Below are positions 34,609 through 46,846 of a stretch of DNA of 64,000 bases, piece after piece. The DNA is taken from NCBI RefSeq assembly GCF_030694575.1, contig NZ_JAUYUS010000094.1, positions 48,451 to 112,450 of the forward strand, given 5' to 3'. Below the pieces are notes generated by a model. The model was not told the DNA's origin and did no database searches. It saw only the letters and a list, made by a program, of their open reading frames with translations. The position numbers were made by a program, and so were the translations under genes. The number at the start of each line of letters is the position of its first letter. The first letter of the stretch is position 1. Origin of the DNA: Parvibaculum sp. (GTDB lineage Bacteria > Pseudomonadota > Alphaproteobacteria > Parvibaculales > Parvibaculaceae).

Positions 34609-35847
34609 GTGCTCTATCACATCTACGAATTGAACCATGCGGCGGTGGCGCCTTTGCGCGCCTATGCGGAAATGAGCATCTGGGCGCTGCGGCATCCGCT
34701 CAACCCGTTCGCCGAGACCGTGGCCGGCAAGACGCTCGCCGCCGCGTTCGACGTTTTCGAGTCGACGACGCGCCGCTACGGGAAACCGGAATTCGGACTT
34801 CATGAAACCGTCATCGACGGCAACCCGGTTCCGATCACGGAACGCATTGTGTGGGAACAGCCGTTCTGCAAGGTCATCCATTTCGAGCGCGAGCCGTCCG
34901 CGATGAAGAAGGTGGCGCCGCAGCAGAAGCTTTTGATCGTGGCACCGCTGTCCGGCCACTACGCGACGCTGTTGCGCGGCACGGTGGAAGCGATGCTTCC
35001 CTATAACGAGGTCTACATCACCGATTGGGAAGACGCGCGGAAAGTGCCGCTCGCAGAAGGCTCTTTCGATCTCGACGACTATATCGACTACATCATCGAC
35101 ATGTGCCACGCGCTCGGGCCGGACGTGCATCTCCTCGCCGTCTGCCAGCCCTCGGTGCCGGTCTTCGCGGCGGTTGCCGTGATGCACGACAATGACGATC
35201 CCTTCGTGCCGCTCTCCATGACGCTGATGGGCGGACCCATCGATACGCGCGAGAGCCCGACGGAAGTGAACAAGCTCGCCACCGAGCGCGGCACCGAATG
35301 GTACGAGCGCAACGTCATCACCACGGTGCCCTGGCCGCATGCCGGCGTCCTGCGCCGCGTCTATCCGGGATTCGTGCAGCTTTCGGGTTTCATGGCGATG
35401 AACCTCGACCGCCACATGGATGCGCATTGGAGCTATTTCGACCACATGGTCGATGGCGACGGCGACTCGGCCGAGAAGCATCGCGAGTTCTACGACGAGT
35501 ATCTCTCCGTCATGGACATGACATCGGAGTTCTACCTCCAGACCGTCGACGAGGTGTTCGTGAAGCACTCGCTGCCCAAGGGCGAGTTCAGCCATCGCGG
35601 CAAGACCGTGCGGCCGGACGCCATCACGCGGACGGCGCTGATGACGGTCGAGGGCGAGAAGGACGACATTTCCGGCGTCGGCCAGACCAAGGCGGCGCAC
35701 AAGCTCTGCAAGAACCTGCCGGACAGCATGAAGACGCATTGGGAACAGCCGGGCGTCGGCCATTACGGCGTCTTCAACGGTACGCGGTGGAAGAGCGAGA
35801 TCGCACCCAGGGTGCGGGAGTTCATGGCCGCGCACGCCAAGAGGTAG
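34609..35847 (+). CDS. phaZ: Intracellular polyhydroxyalkanoate depolymerase
   Basis: A 412-residue alpha/beta hydrolase that mobilises stored PHB. The nucleophile motif is VCQPSVP with Cys in place of the usual Ser, as in Ralstonia PhaZa1. The C-terminal His is in GVGHYGVFNG. The start is a GTG at 34609, giving the family N-terminus LYHIYELNHA. Two Pho boxes and a PhaR-like palindrome lie upstream. A phasin gene lies at 62.5 kb. Confidence 0.93.
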   Translation: MLYHIYELNHAAVAPLRAYAEMSIWALRHPLNPFAETVAGKTLAAAFDVFESTTRRYGKPEFGLHETVIDGNPVPITERIVWEQPFCKVIHFEREPSAMKKVAPQQKLLIVAPLSGHYATLLRGTVEAMLPYNEVYITDWEDARKVPLAEGSFDLDDYIDYIIDMCHALGPDVHLLAVCQPSVPVFAAVAVMHDNDDPFVPLSMTLMGGPIDTRESPTEVNKLATERGTEWYERNVITTVPWPHAGVLRRVYPGFVQLSGFMAMNLDRHMDAHWSYFDHMVDGDGDSAEKHREFYDEYLSVMDMTSEFYLQTVDEVFVKHSLPKGEFSHRGKTVRPDAITRTALMTVEGEKDDISGVGQTKAAHKLCKNLPDSMKTHWEQPGVGHYGVFNGTRWKSEIAPRVREFMAAHAKR

Positions 35848-35848
35848 A

Positions 35849-36292
35849 TCAGAACTCGCGGGCGAAGATGCGGCGCTCGTCCTGGAACGCCTTGAATTCG
35901 AGCGCGTTGCCCGAGGGGTCCCGGAAGAACATCGTCGCCTGCTCGCCGGGTTCGCCCCGGAAACGGATATGCGGTTCGATCACGAACCGGATGCCCGCCG
36001 CCTGAAGTCTTTTCGCCAGAACATGCCACTCGTCCCAGCCGAGGATCAGGCCGAAATGGGGAACCGGAACTTCGTCGCCATCGACCGGGTTCGTCACCTC
36101 CTGCCGTGCGGCATCGCCGCGCTCGCGCCGGACATCGAGATGCGCGACAATCTGATGACCGCAGAGATCGAAGTCTATCCAGCTATCGGCGGAACGGCCT
36201 TCGGGACAGCCGAGCACGCTGCCGTAAAATTCTCTTGCGGCCGACAGATCATCGACCGCGAAAGCCAAATGAAATCGTGGCATCCTTGACAT
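35849..36292 (-). CDS. VOC/glyoxalase-superfamily protein
   Basis: A 147-residue vicinal-oxygen-chelate fold protein with paired beta-alpha-beta-beta-beta units. Likely metal ligands are His in RFHLAFAV, His in VPHFGLIL and Glu in GNALEFKAF. It is related to glyoxalase and dioxygenase-type proteins; the substrate is unknown. It converges with phaZ, 1 bp away. Confidence 0.82.
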   Translation of the reverse strand: MSRMPRFHLAFAVDDLSAAREFYGSVLGCPEGRSADSWIDFDLCGHQIVAHLDVRRERGDAARQEVTNPVDGDEVPVPHFGLILGWDEWHVLAKRLQAAGIRFVIEPHIRFRGEPGEQATMFFRDPSGNALEFKAFQDERRIFAREF

Positions 36293-36391
36293 GATTCGAC
36301 CCTATCTCTTTTGCCTTCGGACAGGAATAACCCGACCGTCGTCATCGCTCCGCCAGCCTTGCCGTTGGGGAGCATTGGGCTCGACCGCATT

Positions 36392-37204
36392 ATGAACAAA
36401 CCCGTGAAGCCTGCTTCTCTTCATCTCGACTACCTGCAAATAGAGGGACGAACCGTTCCCGTCACGGTCAGGCACAATCCGCGCGCCAAGCGGATGATCG
36501 TGCGCGTGGACCTCGCCGCCGGCTCGGTGCAGGTGACCGCGCCGTCGCGCCGGGGCGTCGACAAGGCCCTGCTGTTCGCGCGCGAGCAGCGTGAATGGAT
36601 TGCCGAGCGGCTGCAACAGGTGCCGCCGCCGGTTCCCTTCAGGAACGGGGCGCATATTCCCTATCGCGGCAAGGAACATGTCATCCGCTATGTCGGCGCG
36701 AGGCGCGAGGATGCGCTGACGCGGGGGCCGGTGTGGCGGGTGCGCGCCGCCGATACGGACGGACTGCCGGAAATCCGCGTGACGGGGCACCCCGATTTCG
36801 TGCAGCGCCGGGTGACGGATTACCTGCGGGCGAAGGCACGGGAAGAGCTGAACGAACGGGCGCTTTTCTATGCCGACCTCTTCGACGTGCGGCCTTCGCG
36901 CATCACGGTCAGGGACACGACGACGCGGTGGGGCTCGTGCTCGCCCTCGCGGGCGCTGTCGTTTTCGTGGCGGCTGATCCTCGCGCCGACCTATGTGCTC
37001 GACTATGTGGCCGCGCATGAAGTGGCGCATATAAGGCACATGAACCACGGGCCCCGCTTCTGGGGGCTGGTGGCGGACGCCATTCCCAATTTCGAGCCCG
37101 CCAAGCGCTGGCTCGAAATCAACGGCCCGGGCCTGCATCGCTTCGGCGCGGACCCGGTAGGACTTTTCGCGGGCGGCTACCGCGGAAATCCATCGGGCAG
37201 ATGA
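36392..37204 (+). CDS. YgjP-type (DUF45/M48-like) metalloprotein
   Basis: A 270-residue protein with zinc motif HEVAHIRHMNHGPRFW (HExxH) near residue 210. RWGSCSPSRALSFSWRLI upstream is the family hallmark. E. coli YgjP has been reported as a UTP pyrophosphatase-like or M48-type protein. The ATG at 36392 is chosen over one 81 bp upstream because the family begins close to this point. Its stop overlaps the start of the next gene by 4 bp. Confidence 0.85.
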   Translation: MNKPVKPASLHLDYLQIEGRTVPVTVRHNPRAKRMIVRVDLAAGSVQVTAPSRRGVDKALLFAREQREWIAERLQQVPPPVPFRNGAHIPYRGKEHVIRYVGARREDALTRGPVWRVRAADTDGLPEIRVTGHPDFVQRRVTDYLRAKAREELNERALFYADLFDVRPSRITVRDTTTRWGSCSPSRALSFSWRLILAPTYVLDYVAAHEVAHIRHMNHGPRFWGLVADAIPNFEPAKRWLEINGPGLHRFGADPVGLFAGGYRGNPSGR

Positions 37205-38385
37205 GGCTTTCGCCGGGCACGGCGGCTTTCACCGTGTTCCTTGCGGCGCTGACGGCTGTCGGTCCCCTGTCGACGGACATGTACCTGCCATCGCTGCCCG
37301 CCATCGGGCAGGACTTCGGCGCCGATGCCGGCACCGTGCAACTGACGCTCAGCACGCATCTGATCGCCTTTGCCGGGTCGCAGCTCTTCTACGGCCCCCT
37401 CTCCGACCGCTATGGGCGGCGCCCGGTGCTGCTTGTCGGCTTCCTGCTTTTCATGGCGGGCTGCTTCGCCTCGCTCTTCGTGACCAGCATCGACCAGCTG
37501 ATCCTCGCCCGCATCCTGCAGGCGGTGGGCGGCGGCGCCTCCGTGGTGCTGGCGCGCGCGATCGTGCGCGATCTCTTCCAGGGCGCGGAGGCGGGCCAGA
37601 TGCTCGCGAAGATGGCGGCGATCATGGGCCTTGTGCCCGCGCTCGCGCCGATGCTCGGCGGCGTGGTGCAGGATCTCTACGGCTGGAAGGCGAACTTCAT
37701 CGCGATGGGTGCGTTCGGCGGGGTGCTGGCGCTGATGGTGGCAATGAGCCTCGACGAGACGCTGCCACATGCGCGGCGGCAGAGCGCGGCGCCGCTGGCG
37801 ATCCTGCGCTCCTACCGGCGGCTTCTCGCCGACCGGCGCTTTCTCAAATATCTCGCCATCGCGACCGTCGCCTTTTGCGGGCTGTTCGCTTTCGTTTCCG
37901 GTTCTTCCTTCGTGCTGCAGGGCCTCTATGGCTATTCGCCCATCGCCTACGGGCTCTGCTTCGGTGCGATGGCCGGCGGCTTCGTCGCCGGGTCGCTGGC
38001 GGGCGGACGGCTTGTGCGGCGGATCGGCATCGACGGCACGCTGCGCTTCGGCGGCTTCTGCGCGGCGCTGGGCGGGCTGCTGATGCTGAGCGGATTGCTG
38101 TTGACGCCTTCGGCCATGGCCATCGTGCTGCCGGTCGTCCTCTACGGCTTCTCGATGGGCGCGACCATGCCGCAGGCAATGGCGGGCGCGCTGACGCCCT
38201 TTCCCGACATCGCGGGAACGGCATCGTCTTTGCTCGGCTTTCTGCAATCCTTCGCGGGCGCGCTTGCCGGGCTCTATGTCGGCCATGGCGTGGAGGCGAG
38301 CGCGCTGCCGATGGTGGGCATCATCGCGGCAGGCGGGGTGCTGAGTTTCGTCATCGCGATGAGCGGGAGACGGAAGACGGCTTGA
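37201..38385 (+). CDS. Bcr/CflA-type MFS drug efflux transporter
   Basis: A 394-residue MFS carrier with 12 membrane helices. The signature PLSTDMYLPSLPAI in helix 1 and the DRYGRRPVLLVG loop are typical of the Bcr/CflA subgroup, as is VARA-type ARAIVRDLF in helix 4-5. Substrates of the group include bicyclomycin, chloramphenicol and other drugs. The ATG overlaps the previous stop (ATGA), so they are coupled. Confidence 0.88.
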   Translation: MRLSPGTAAFTVFLAALTAVGPLSTDMYLPSLPAIGQDFGADAGTVQLTLSTHLIAFAGSQLFYGPLSDRYGRRPVLLVGFLLFMAGCFASLFVTSIDQLILARILQAVGGGASVVLARAIVRDLFQGAEAGQMLAKMAAIMGLVPALAPMLGGVVQDLYGWKANFIAMGAFGGVLALMVAMSLDETLPHARRQSAAPLAILRSYRRLLADRRFLKYLAIATVAFCGLFAFVSGSSFVLQGLYGYSPIAYGLCFGAMAGGFVAGSLAGGRLVRRIGIDGTLRFGGFCAALGGLLMLSGLLLTPSAMAIVLPVVLYGFSMGATMPQAMAGALTPFPDIAGTASSLLGFLQSFAGALAGLYVGHGVEASALPMVGIIAAGGVLSFVIAMSGRRKTA

Positions 38386-38426
38386 AGGGGCGAGAGGCGG
38401 GCGCGTCGATTGCCGATGGCGGAGTA

Positions 38427-38480
38427 CCCCTCCCCAAAATTCGCGGTGCGAATTTTGACCCTCCCGCAGGGGGAGGGTGG
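38427..38480. repeat. Dispersed hairpin repeat, copy 2
   Basis: Conserved borders (CCCCTCCCC and a right arm with GGGGGAGGGTGG) flank a perfect inner palindrome with arms AAAATTCGC and GCGAATTTT. It lies between the convergent MFS and PBP1A genes. Confidence 0.8.
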
Positions 38481-38505
38481 GAAGAAGTGGCGACAGCAGG
38501 AAACT

Positions 38506-40854
38506 CTAGCGGCGGCCGCCCGCGCGGAGCGTGGAGTTCTCGTTGCCGCCGATGCCGAAGAGGCGCTCGAAGAAGCCCGGCTGCTCCCATTCATATTCGG
38601 CCGGCGGCACTTCCGCATGCGCGGCGGGCGCGACCATGCCGATGGAGGCCGTCGCGACCGGCAATTCTTCCGGCAATTGCGCGATCGGCACGCCGGCCTG
38701 CGTCCGCATCATGAAATCGTGCCAGATATGCGCGGGCAGCGTGCCGCCGGTGACCTTTTCCATCGGCGCGCCATTGTCGTTGCCGACCCAGACGCCGACC
38801 ACGAGATCGGCGGTGTAGCCGACGAACCAGGCGTCGCGGAAATCCTGGCTGGTGCCCGTCTTGCCGCCGCTCGGCCGCTCGCCCAGTGCGGAGTTGCGGC
38901 CGGTGCCATAGGCCATGACGGCCTTGAGCATGTTGTTCATCTGGCCGACCACATGCGCATCGACGACGCGGCCGATGCCGGAGCCCTGACGGCGGTAAAG
39001 CTCGTCGCCCGTTTCGGCGCGGACTTGCTCGATGCCGTGGGGAATGACGCCGTAACCGCCATTGGCAAATGTCGCGTAGGCGGCGGTGAGTTCGAGCAGG
39101 TTGACGCTGCCGGAGCCGAGCGCGAGGGAGAGGTTGGACGGCAACTCTTCCTGAAGGCCGAGGCGGCGCGCGGCGGCGACCACGTTGCGGATGCCGACCT
39201 CGCGGGCGACCTGGACGGCGACCGTGTTGACCGATTTCGCGAGCGCCGTGCGGAGCGTCATCTCGCCCTCGAAACGGCCGGAATAATTCGAGGGCGCCCA
39301 GCCGCCGTAATTGACGGGGCGGTCGACGCGGAGCGTGTCGGGCGTCAGGCCGCGCTCCAGCGCGGTCAGATAGACGATCGGCTTGAAGGCGGAGCCGGGC
39401 TGGCGCTTTGCCTGCACGGCGCGGTTGAACTGGCTCTGCGCGTAGGAGCGGCCGCCGACCATGGCGCGGACGGCCCCATCCGGCGTCATGGCGACAAGCG
39501 CGGCCTGGCCCGCATTCACCTTCGCGCCCTCGCCCGCCAGCATCGCCGCGACAACATTTTCCGCCTCGCGCTGAAGCGCGGGGTCGATGGTGGTGATGAC
39601 GTTGACGTCGGTGTCGGGACGGCCGGCATAATCGGGCAGCGCCTCGGCGACCCAGTCGACGAAGTAATTGATCGAGCCGCGCGCGGCATAGCCTTCGAGC
39701 GAAGCCGGGTTCACGTTGGCGGCATGCGCTTCTTCCTGCGCGATGTAGCCGGCCTCGACCATGTTCTGCAGCACGATGGCGGCGCGGCCACGCGCGAGAT
39801 CGATGTCGTTGGTCGGCGAATAGCGCGACGGCGCCTTGAGCAGGCCCGCGAGCATGGCGGCTTCGGGCAGCGTCAGCGCGCGGGCGGGCTTGCGGAAATA
39901 GCGTTCCGATGCGGCCTCGAGCCCGTAGGCGCCGCCGCCGAAATAGACGCGGTTCAGATAGAGCGTGAGGATTTCTTCCTTGGTGAAGCGGAGTTCCAGC
40001 CAGACGGCCAGCACCATTTCCTCGATCTTGCGGGAGATGGTGCGGTCGGGCTGCAGGAAGACGTTCTTAGCGAGCTGCTGGGTGACCGTGGAGCCGCCCT
40101 GCACATAGGCGCCGGCGCGGATGTTGGTGATCATGGCGCGGGAGAGGCCGACCGGATCGACGCCGAAATGCCAGTAGAAGCGCCGGTCTTCCGTCGCAAG
40201 GACGGCGGCCGGCACATAGGACGGCAGGTCGCGCAGCGACGCATAGCCGCCCATCAGGTCGCCGCGATGGCTCAGCACCTCGCCATTGGCGGCGACGATG
40301 GAGACGGACGGCGTGTGCTTGACGTTGTAGAGACCGGAGGTGTCGGGGAGGTTCAACCCGTACCAGAAGAGGAGGCCGCCAAAGGCGATGGCGCCCCACA
40401 GCATGAAGACGGCGCCGCCATAGGCGAGGCGGCCGAGAAGCGTGGGCGCGCCCTTGCGGGGCGCGCTTCGCGAGGAGGCGCGGCGCGCGGATTTGCGCGG
40501 CGGCGTGCGGGAGCCCGGCCGTTCGTCGGCCGTGGGCGCGCGCAGCACCGGCGGCTTCCTGTTCGCCGGTTTCTTGGCATTGGTTTTCTTCGCCGGCTTG
40601 GCGGCGGGCTTGCGGGACTTGCCGCGCGTGAAAGTCGGTTCGGTACGGCGCATGCCGGGGCCTTCCCAGTCGTCGTCCCAGCCCATATCGTCGCCGTCGC
40701 CTTCCCCGTCGATCGCCACGCCCGCATTGGCATTCACGCCAAGGCGCACCGGACGCAGACCGGCCATCCGGACGATGGTCCAGTCTTCCTCTTCCGCGCC
40801 ATCTTCCGCGCCGCCTCGTTTGTCAGGGCCGGATTTGCCCTTCCGGGATGACAT
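38506..40854 (-). CDS. Penicillin-binding protein 1A (bifunctional)
   Basis: About 782 residues. A basic, Lys/Pro-rich cytoplasmic N-terminus is followed by one membrane helix. The glycosyltransferase 51 domain has EDRRFYWHFGVDPVGLSRA and GGSTVTQQLAKN. The transpeptidase domain has GSAFKPIVYL (nucleophile Ser), SVN and KTGTSQDFRDAWFVGYT. It polymerises and cross-links peptidoglycan. The ATG at 40854 is preferred to a GTG at 40899. A CtrA-type box lies about 80 bp upstream. Confidence 0.93.
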   Translation of the reverse strand: MSSRKGKSGPDKRGGAEDGAEEEDWTIVRMAGLRPVRLGVNANAGVAIDGEGDGDDMGWDDDWEGPGMRRTEPTFTRGKSRKPAAKPAKKTNAKKPANRKPPVLRAPTADERPGSRTPPRKSARRASSRSAPRKGAPTLLGRLAYGGAVFMLWGAIAFGGLLFWYGLNLPDTSGLYNVKHTPSVSIVAANGEVLSHRGDLMGGYASLRDLPSYVPAAVLATEDRRFYWHFGVDPVGLSRAMITNIRAGAYVQGGSTVTQQLAKNVFLQPDRTISRKIEEMVLAVWLELRFTKEEILTLYLNRVYFGGGAYGLEAASERYFRKPARALTLPEAAMLAGLLKAPSRYSPTNDIDLARGRAAIVLQNMVEAGYIAQEEAHAANVNPASLEGYAARGSINYFVDWVAEALPDYAGRPDTDVNVITTIDPALQREAENVVAAMLAGEGAKVNAGQAALVAMTPDGAVRAMVGGRSYAQSQFNRAVQAKRQPGSAFKPIVYLTALERGLTPDTLRVDRPVNYGGWAPSNYSGRFEGEMTLRTALAKSVNTVAVQVAREVGIRNVVAAARRLGLQEELPSNLSLALGSGSVNLLELTAAYATFANGGYGVIPHGIEQVRAETGDELYRRQGSGIGRVVDAHVVGQMNNMLKAVMAYGTGRNSALGERPSGGKTGTSQDFRDAWFVGYTADLVVGVWVGNDNGAPMEKVTGGTLPAHIWHDFMMRTQAGVPIAQLPEELPVATASIGMVAPAAHAEVPPAEYEWEQPGFFERLFGIGGNENSTLRAGGRR

Positions 40855-40930
40855 CGAACCCGAAGCCTCACGCTCTGCCCTTGCGCGCCCGAGGCGCACG
40901 GAATGCCGTTCCGAAGCTAGACAGCGATAG

Positions 40931-40946
40931 TTAACGCCTTGTTAAC
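40931..40946. promoter_or_regulatory. CtrA-type box before PBP1A
   Basis: TTAA, seven bases, TTAAC matches the full CtrA consensus on both strands. It lies 77 bp before the PBP1A start, where it could link wall synthesis to the cell cycle. Confidence 0.55.
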
Positions 40947-41034
40947 GATTATCGAAGGAGGGCGATAGGGGGCCCTGGAGAAAGAAGGTGCCGGCGGGGG
41001 CGGAACGCGCCCCCGCCCGGCCGTTTTCAGCCGT

Positions 41035-41736
41035 TTACGCAAAAATCCGCTCGGCGAGGCTGGTTTCCTCTTCCGAGCCGGACCGCATCTGCTTCAGATA
41101 GGCCTGAAGCTGGCTGACGACGCTGTCTTCGGAGGTTTCGTCTTCCTCATCGAGAGCGGAGGCGAGAATGTCCGCAAGCGTGGAGGTCCCGGATTCCTCT
41201 TCCGTGCCCGACGTCATGGGCGGGGGCGGCATGCGACCGCCCTCGGGGCGGCGGGCCCCCTCGAAGGCCTGCATTTCCGACTGCGTCAGCGAGCCATCGC
41301 CATCCGTGTCCATTTCCCCGAACATGCGGGCGGCGACCTCGGCGGCTTCATCGTCCGACATGCCTTCCGGCGCGGCGGCTGTCAGCTCTTCGAGGGTGAG
41401 GCTGCCATCACCATCCTCGTCGGCGGTGGAGAAGAGTTTCTCCAAGGGGTTCGACTGCTGGAACTGCATCATGGACGAGGCCGTGCCGGCATCGAGACGG
41501 CTGAACAGCGCGTTGAACTCATCGGCGCTGATTTCGCCGTCGCCGCTCTTGTCGAGAGCGGAGAAAAGTTCCTCGGCCTTCGCGGCAGATTTTGCCCCGC
41601 CGGAAGATTTGGCCGGTCCGGCGGCCGCAAACTCTTCGGCCGTGATCGACCCGCTGGCGTCGGCATCGGCCTTGCTGAACATCGACTGCTGCATCTGCTG
41701 CAGGTAGTAACTGCTTGATACTCCGGAGATTTGCAT
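41035..41736 (-). CDS. EF-hand calcium-binding protein
   Basis: A 233-residue acidic protein with four EF-hand loops: DADASGSITAEE, DKSGDGEISADE, DEDGDGSLTLEE and DTDGDGSLTQSE. They are arranged as two pairs separated by flexible linkers, then an acidic C-terminal tail. The N-terminus (MQISGVSSSYYLQQM) resembles XopAW-like EF-hand proteins. No signal peptide is seen. AAAGGAAA precedes the ATG. Confidence 0.88.
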   Translation of the reverse strand: MQISGVSSSYYLQQMQQSMFSKADADASGSITAEEFAAAGPAKSSGGAKSAAKAEELFSALDKSGDGEISADEFNALFSRLDAGTASSMMQFQQSNPLEKLFSTADEDGDGSLTLEELTAAAPEGMSDDEAAEVAARMFGEMDTDGDGSLTQSEMQAFEGARRPEGGRMPPPPMTSGTEEESGTSTLADILASALDEEDETSEDSVVSQLQAYLKQMRSGSEEETSLAERIFA

Positions 41737-41841
41737 CGCTTTTTCCTTTTCGCGTGTTGGAGAAAAGCCGCTCTGCGAGCGACGGATTGACGGCGCGCGG
41801 CCGTTTATCCGGAGTACGCGGTGCAAACCGCGCACAGGGCC

Positions 41842-41862
41842 GTTTCAAAGAGGCGTTTCAAA
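41842..41862. promoter_or_regulatory. Direct repeat GTTTCAAA upstream of TetR gene
   Basis: GTTTCAAA occurs at 41842 and 41855, 13 bp apart. A GCGGT/ACCGC palindrome lies just before it. This could be the TetR protein's own operator. Confidence 0.35.
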
Positions 41863-41885
41863 CAAGTGTTCGAGGGGGCGGCGGC

Positions 41886-42485
41886 TTGGGGCTGAATGCG
41901 AGAGAGCGTGTTCTGCGCGCGGCGCGCACGCTTTTCGCGGAGCGCGGATATCACAACACCACGGTGCGCGAGATCGCGGCGCAGGCACGCACGAACCTCG
42001 CCTCGATCAATTATTATTTTCGCAGCAAGGACGAACTCTACCGCGAGATGCTCTCCCGCTCGTTCCGCGACGTCGTGAACCCGGAGACCGCGGATATCGC
42101 GGGCAGCGAAGAGACCGCGGACGAGGAAAGACTGCGCGTCTTCATCCGTCATCTCGTCGCGGGGCGCGGAAACGAGGACGGCTTCTCCGAACATCTGAGA
42201 CTGCTCGCCTGGGAGATGCTGTCGCCGACAAGCGCGCTCGACCATATCGAGGAAATCGAGGCGCGGCGCTATCTCGACAGGACGAAGGAAATCGTGCGGC
42301 CGCTCCTGGCCGGCGACGCATCGGAGGCAAGGCTCGCCACGGCGGCGCTGGCGCTTATCGGGCAATGCCTCATCTTTCGCGGCTTGCCCGAGAGGATGCG
42401 GCCCGCCACGCAAGGGGAAGACGCGGCCCTGCCGGACCTCATTTGCGACCTTTTCCTGAAAGGCCTCGCGAACGCGCCGGGTTGA
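41886..42485 (+). CDS. TetR-family regulator with CerR-type C-terminal domain
   Basis: A 199-residue repressor. The helix-turn-helix is RVLRAARTLFAERGYHNTTVREIAAQARTN-type at residues 6-50, with the diagnostic YYFRSKDELY. The C-terminal ligand domain resembles DUF1956. The start is inferred as TTG at 41886, since no ATG precedes the domain in frame. It is divergent from the EF-hand gene. Confidence 0.82.
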   Translation: MGLNARERVLRAARTLFAERGYHNTTVREIAAQARTNLASINYYFRSKDELYREMLSRSFRDVVNPETADIAGSEETADEERLRVFIRHLVAGRGNEDGFSEHLRLLAWEMLSPTSALDHIEEIEARRYLDRTKEIVRPLLAGDASEARLATAALALIGQCLIFRGLPERMRPATQGEDAALPDLICDLFLKGLANAPG

Positions 42486-42490
42486 GCGCG

Positions 42491-44947
<2,457 letters not shown>

Positions 44948-44956
44948 TTAAGTGAC

Positions 44957-45556
44957 TCAGGCGATCTCGGCGGCGGAGTGGATGATCTTTCCGACGACGC
45001 CGTATTCCTTCGCTTCTTCCGCGTTCATCCAATGATCGCGGTTGGTGTCCTTGACGATCTTTTCGACCGGCTGGCCGGTCGCCTCGGCGAAGATCTTGTT
45101 GAGGCGTTCGCGCATCTTCAGCACCTCGCGGGCCTGGATGTCGATTTCGGTGGCGGAACCGCCGATGCCGCCGCGCGGTTCATGCAGCAGGAAGCGCGTG
45201 TTGGGCAGGCAGTAGCGATCCTCGCGGTCGGCGGCGACATAGATGAGCGCGCCGGCCGATGCGACCCAGCCGGTGCCGAGCACGCGCACGCGCGGTTTGA
45301 TGTATTTGATCATGTCGTGGATCATGTCGCCGGATTCGACATGGCCGCCAGGCGAGGAAACGATGACCGTGATCGGGTCGTCGCTTTCGCCGGCCATCGC
45401 CAGCAGGCGCTCGGAGACGGTGCGCGCCTGGCGATCGTTGATCTCGCCGGTGATCAGCACCGTGCGCGACTTGAAGAGCCCATGCTCGACCAGCGGCATG
45501 AACTGGCCCTTGAGGGCGTCGATATCGGGCGCTTCCGGCTTTTCGTCGTTTCTCAT
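44957..45556 (-). CDS. clpP: ClpP-family serine protease
   Basis: A 199-residue ClpP-fold protease. The catalytic triad is visible: Ser in [11 protein letters not shown], His in [11 protein letters not shown] and Asp in [11 protein letters not shown]. It differs from the main ClpP (GQAASMGAF, MIHQP), so it may be a second, specialised copy. Its position between recF and gyrB is unusual. The usual clpX partner is not adjacent. Confidence 0.87.
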   Translation of the reverse strand: MRNDEKPEAPDIDALKGQFMPLVEHGLFKSRTVLITGEINDRQARTVSERLLAMAGESDDPITVIVSSPGGHVESGDMIHDMIKYIKPRVRVLGTGWVASAGALIYVAADREDRYCLPNTRFLLHEPRGGIGGSATEIDIQAREVLKMRERLNKIFAEATGQPVEKIVKDTNRDHWMNAEEAKEYGVVGKIIHSAAEIA

Positions 45557-45591
45557 CGCACACTTCCTCTTTGCGTCTGATTTTTTTCGGC

Positions 45592-46740
45592 TTACCAGGC
45601 GGCGCTTTTTACGGTGCCGTTTTCGACACGCAGGCCTTGAGCCCGCTCGCCCAGCGTTTCAAACAGCGACGGGTCGGTGCCCGTCATGAAAGCCTGCAGA
45701 TCGAGGCTCACAATTTCATCGAACAGCGCGGCGCGGCGGTCGCCGTCGAGATGCGCCGCGATCTCGTCGAGCAGCAGCAGCGGCGGGCGGCCCATCGCGG
45801 CGAGAAGCCGCGCATTCGCCAGCACGATGCCGATCAGCAGCGCCTTCTGCTCGCCCGTCGAACATTGCCGCGCCTCGCGGTCCTTCGCGGTGTGGCGCAC
45901 GAGGAGATCGCTTCTGTGCGGCCCGTCGAGCGCACGGCCCGCCGCCGCGTCGCGGCCGCGCATTTCAGCGAGGCGCGCACGGAAACCGTCCTCGACATCG
46001 ACCGCGGCCGCTTCCGCGAGCGCCTTTTCGAGCGAGCCTTCCAGCGCGACGAGCGCGCGGGGGAAAGGCCCGTCGGGCGCCACTTCGAGCGCACCGCGAA
46101 GCCGCGCCACGATTTCGAGGCGGGCGGCGGCGAGCGCCACCCCATGTTCGGCCATCTGGCTTTCGAGGCCCGACAGCCAGGCATCGTCGAACACATCGTC
46201 GGCAAGCAGCTTGCCGCGTTCGCGCAAGGCGCGGTCGTAAGCGGCGGCGCGCGTGCCGTGGGCCGGATCGAACCCCATCACCAGCCGGTCGAGAAAGCGG
46301 CGGCGTTCGCTCGCGCCTTCGACGAAGAGGCGGTCCATGGCCGGCGTCAGCCAGACGATCCGCATATGCTCCGCGAGTGCGGAAGGGCCCGCCGGCTCGC
46401 CGTCGATACGGACGGAGCGGCTGCGCGACGAGAGAGCGAGGCCCGGTTCGACGCCGGTTCCGATCCGCACGGGGCCATGCTCCGCATCGAGCGTGGCGGC
46501 GACGGCCCAGCCGCCTTCGCCATTGTCCCGCGCGATCTCCGCATAGGCCGCGCCGCGAAGGCCGCGACCGGGCGAGAGCAAGGACACGGCCTCGAGCAGA
46601 TTGGTCTTGCCCGCACCGTTCTCGCCGGTGAGGACGACCGGCCGCCCGTCCAGCGCCAGTTCGGCGCGGGCATAGGACCGGAAATCGGTGACGACAAGGC
46701 GGCTCAGGCTTGCGCGCGGCGGCGCAAGAGGCGCAGTCAT
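45592..46740 (-). CDS. recF: DNA replication and repair protein RecF
   Basis: A 382-residue SMC-like ATPase in recombinational repair of gaps. Walker A is [18 protein letters not shown], the signature motif is [11 protein letters not shown] and Walker B is [12 protein letters not shown]. The ATG at 46740 places [15 protein letters not shown] at the N-terminus as in other RecF proteins. An upstream start at 46809 is not supported. Confidence 0.94.
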   Translation of the reverse strand: MTAPLAPPRASLSRLVVTDFRSYARAELALDGRPVVLTGENGAGKTNLLEAVSLLSPGRGLRGAAYAEIARDNGEGGWAVAATLDAEHGPVRIGTGVEPGLALSSRSRSVRIDGEPAGPSALAEHMRIVWLTPAMDRLFVEGASERRRFLDRLVMGFDPAHGTRAAAYDRALRERGKLLADDVFDDAWLSGLESQMAEHGVALAAARLEIVARLRGALEVAPDGPFPRALVALEGSLEKALAEAAAVDVEDGFRARLAEMRGRDAAAGRALDGPHRSDLLVRHTAKDREARQCSTGEQKALLIGIVLANARLLAAMGRPPLLLLDEIAAHLDGDRRAALFDEIVSLDLQAFMTGTDPSLFETLGERAQGLRVENGTVKSAAW

Positions 46741-46846
46741 GACGGCACCGGACAGATCCGGCTCAACCGCAGACCGTTCGAGCGCGAGCAACTCACTCGT
46801 TCGAGGCACTCCCTATCCTCTGTCTTCTGTTACAGGGCCTTGAGCC

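Noticed and set aside
38410..40851. A long open frame opposite PBP1A
   Set aside because: Antisense shadow of a gene with full catalytic motifs; composition is typical of mirror frames.
41035..41060. Treating the GC-rich hairpin at about 41000 as a strong terminator of the EF-hand gene
   Set aside because: The hairpin is strong but no proper T-run follows on the minus strand, so it was not listed.
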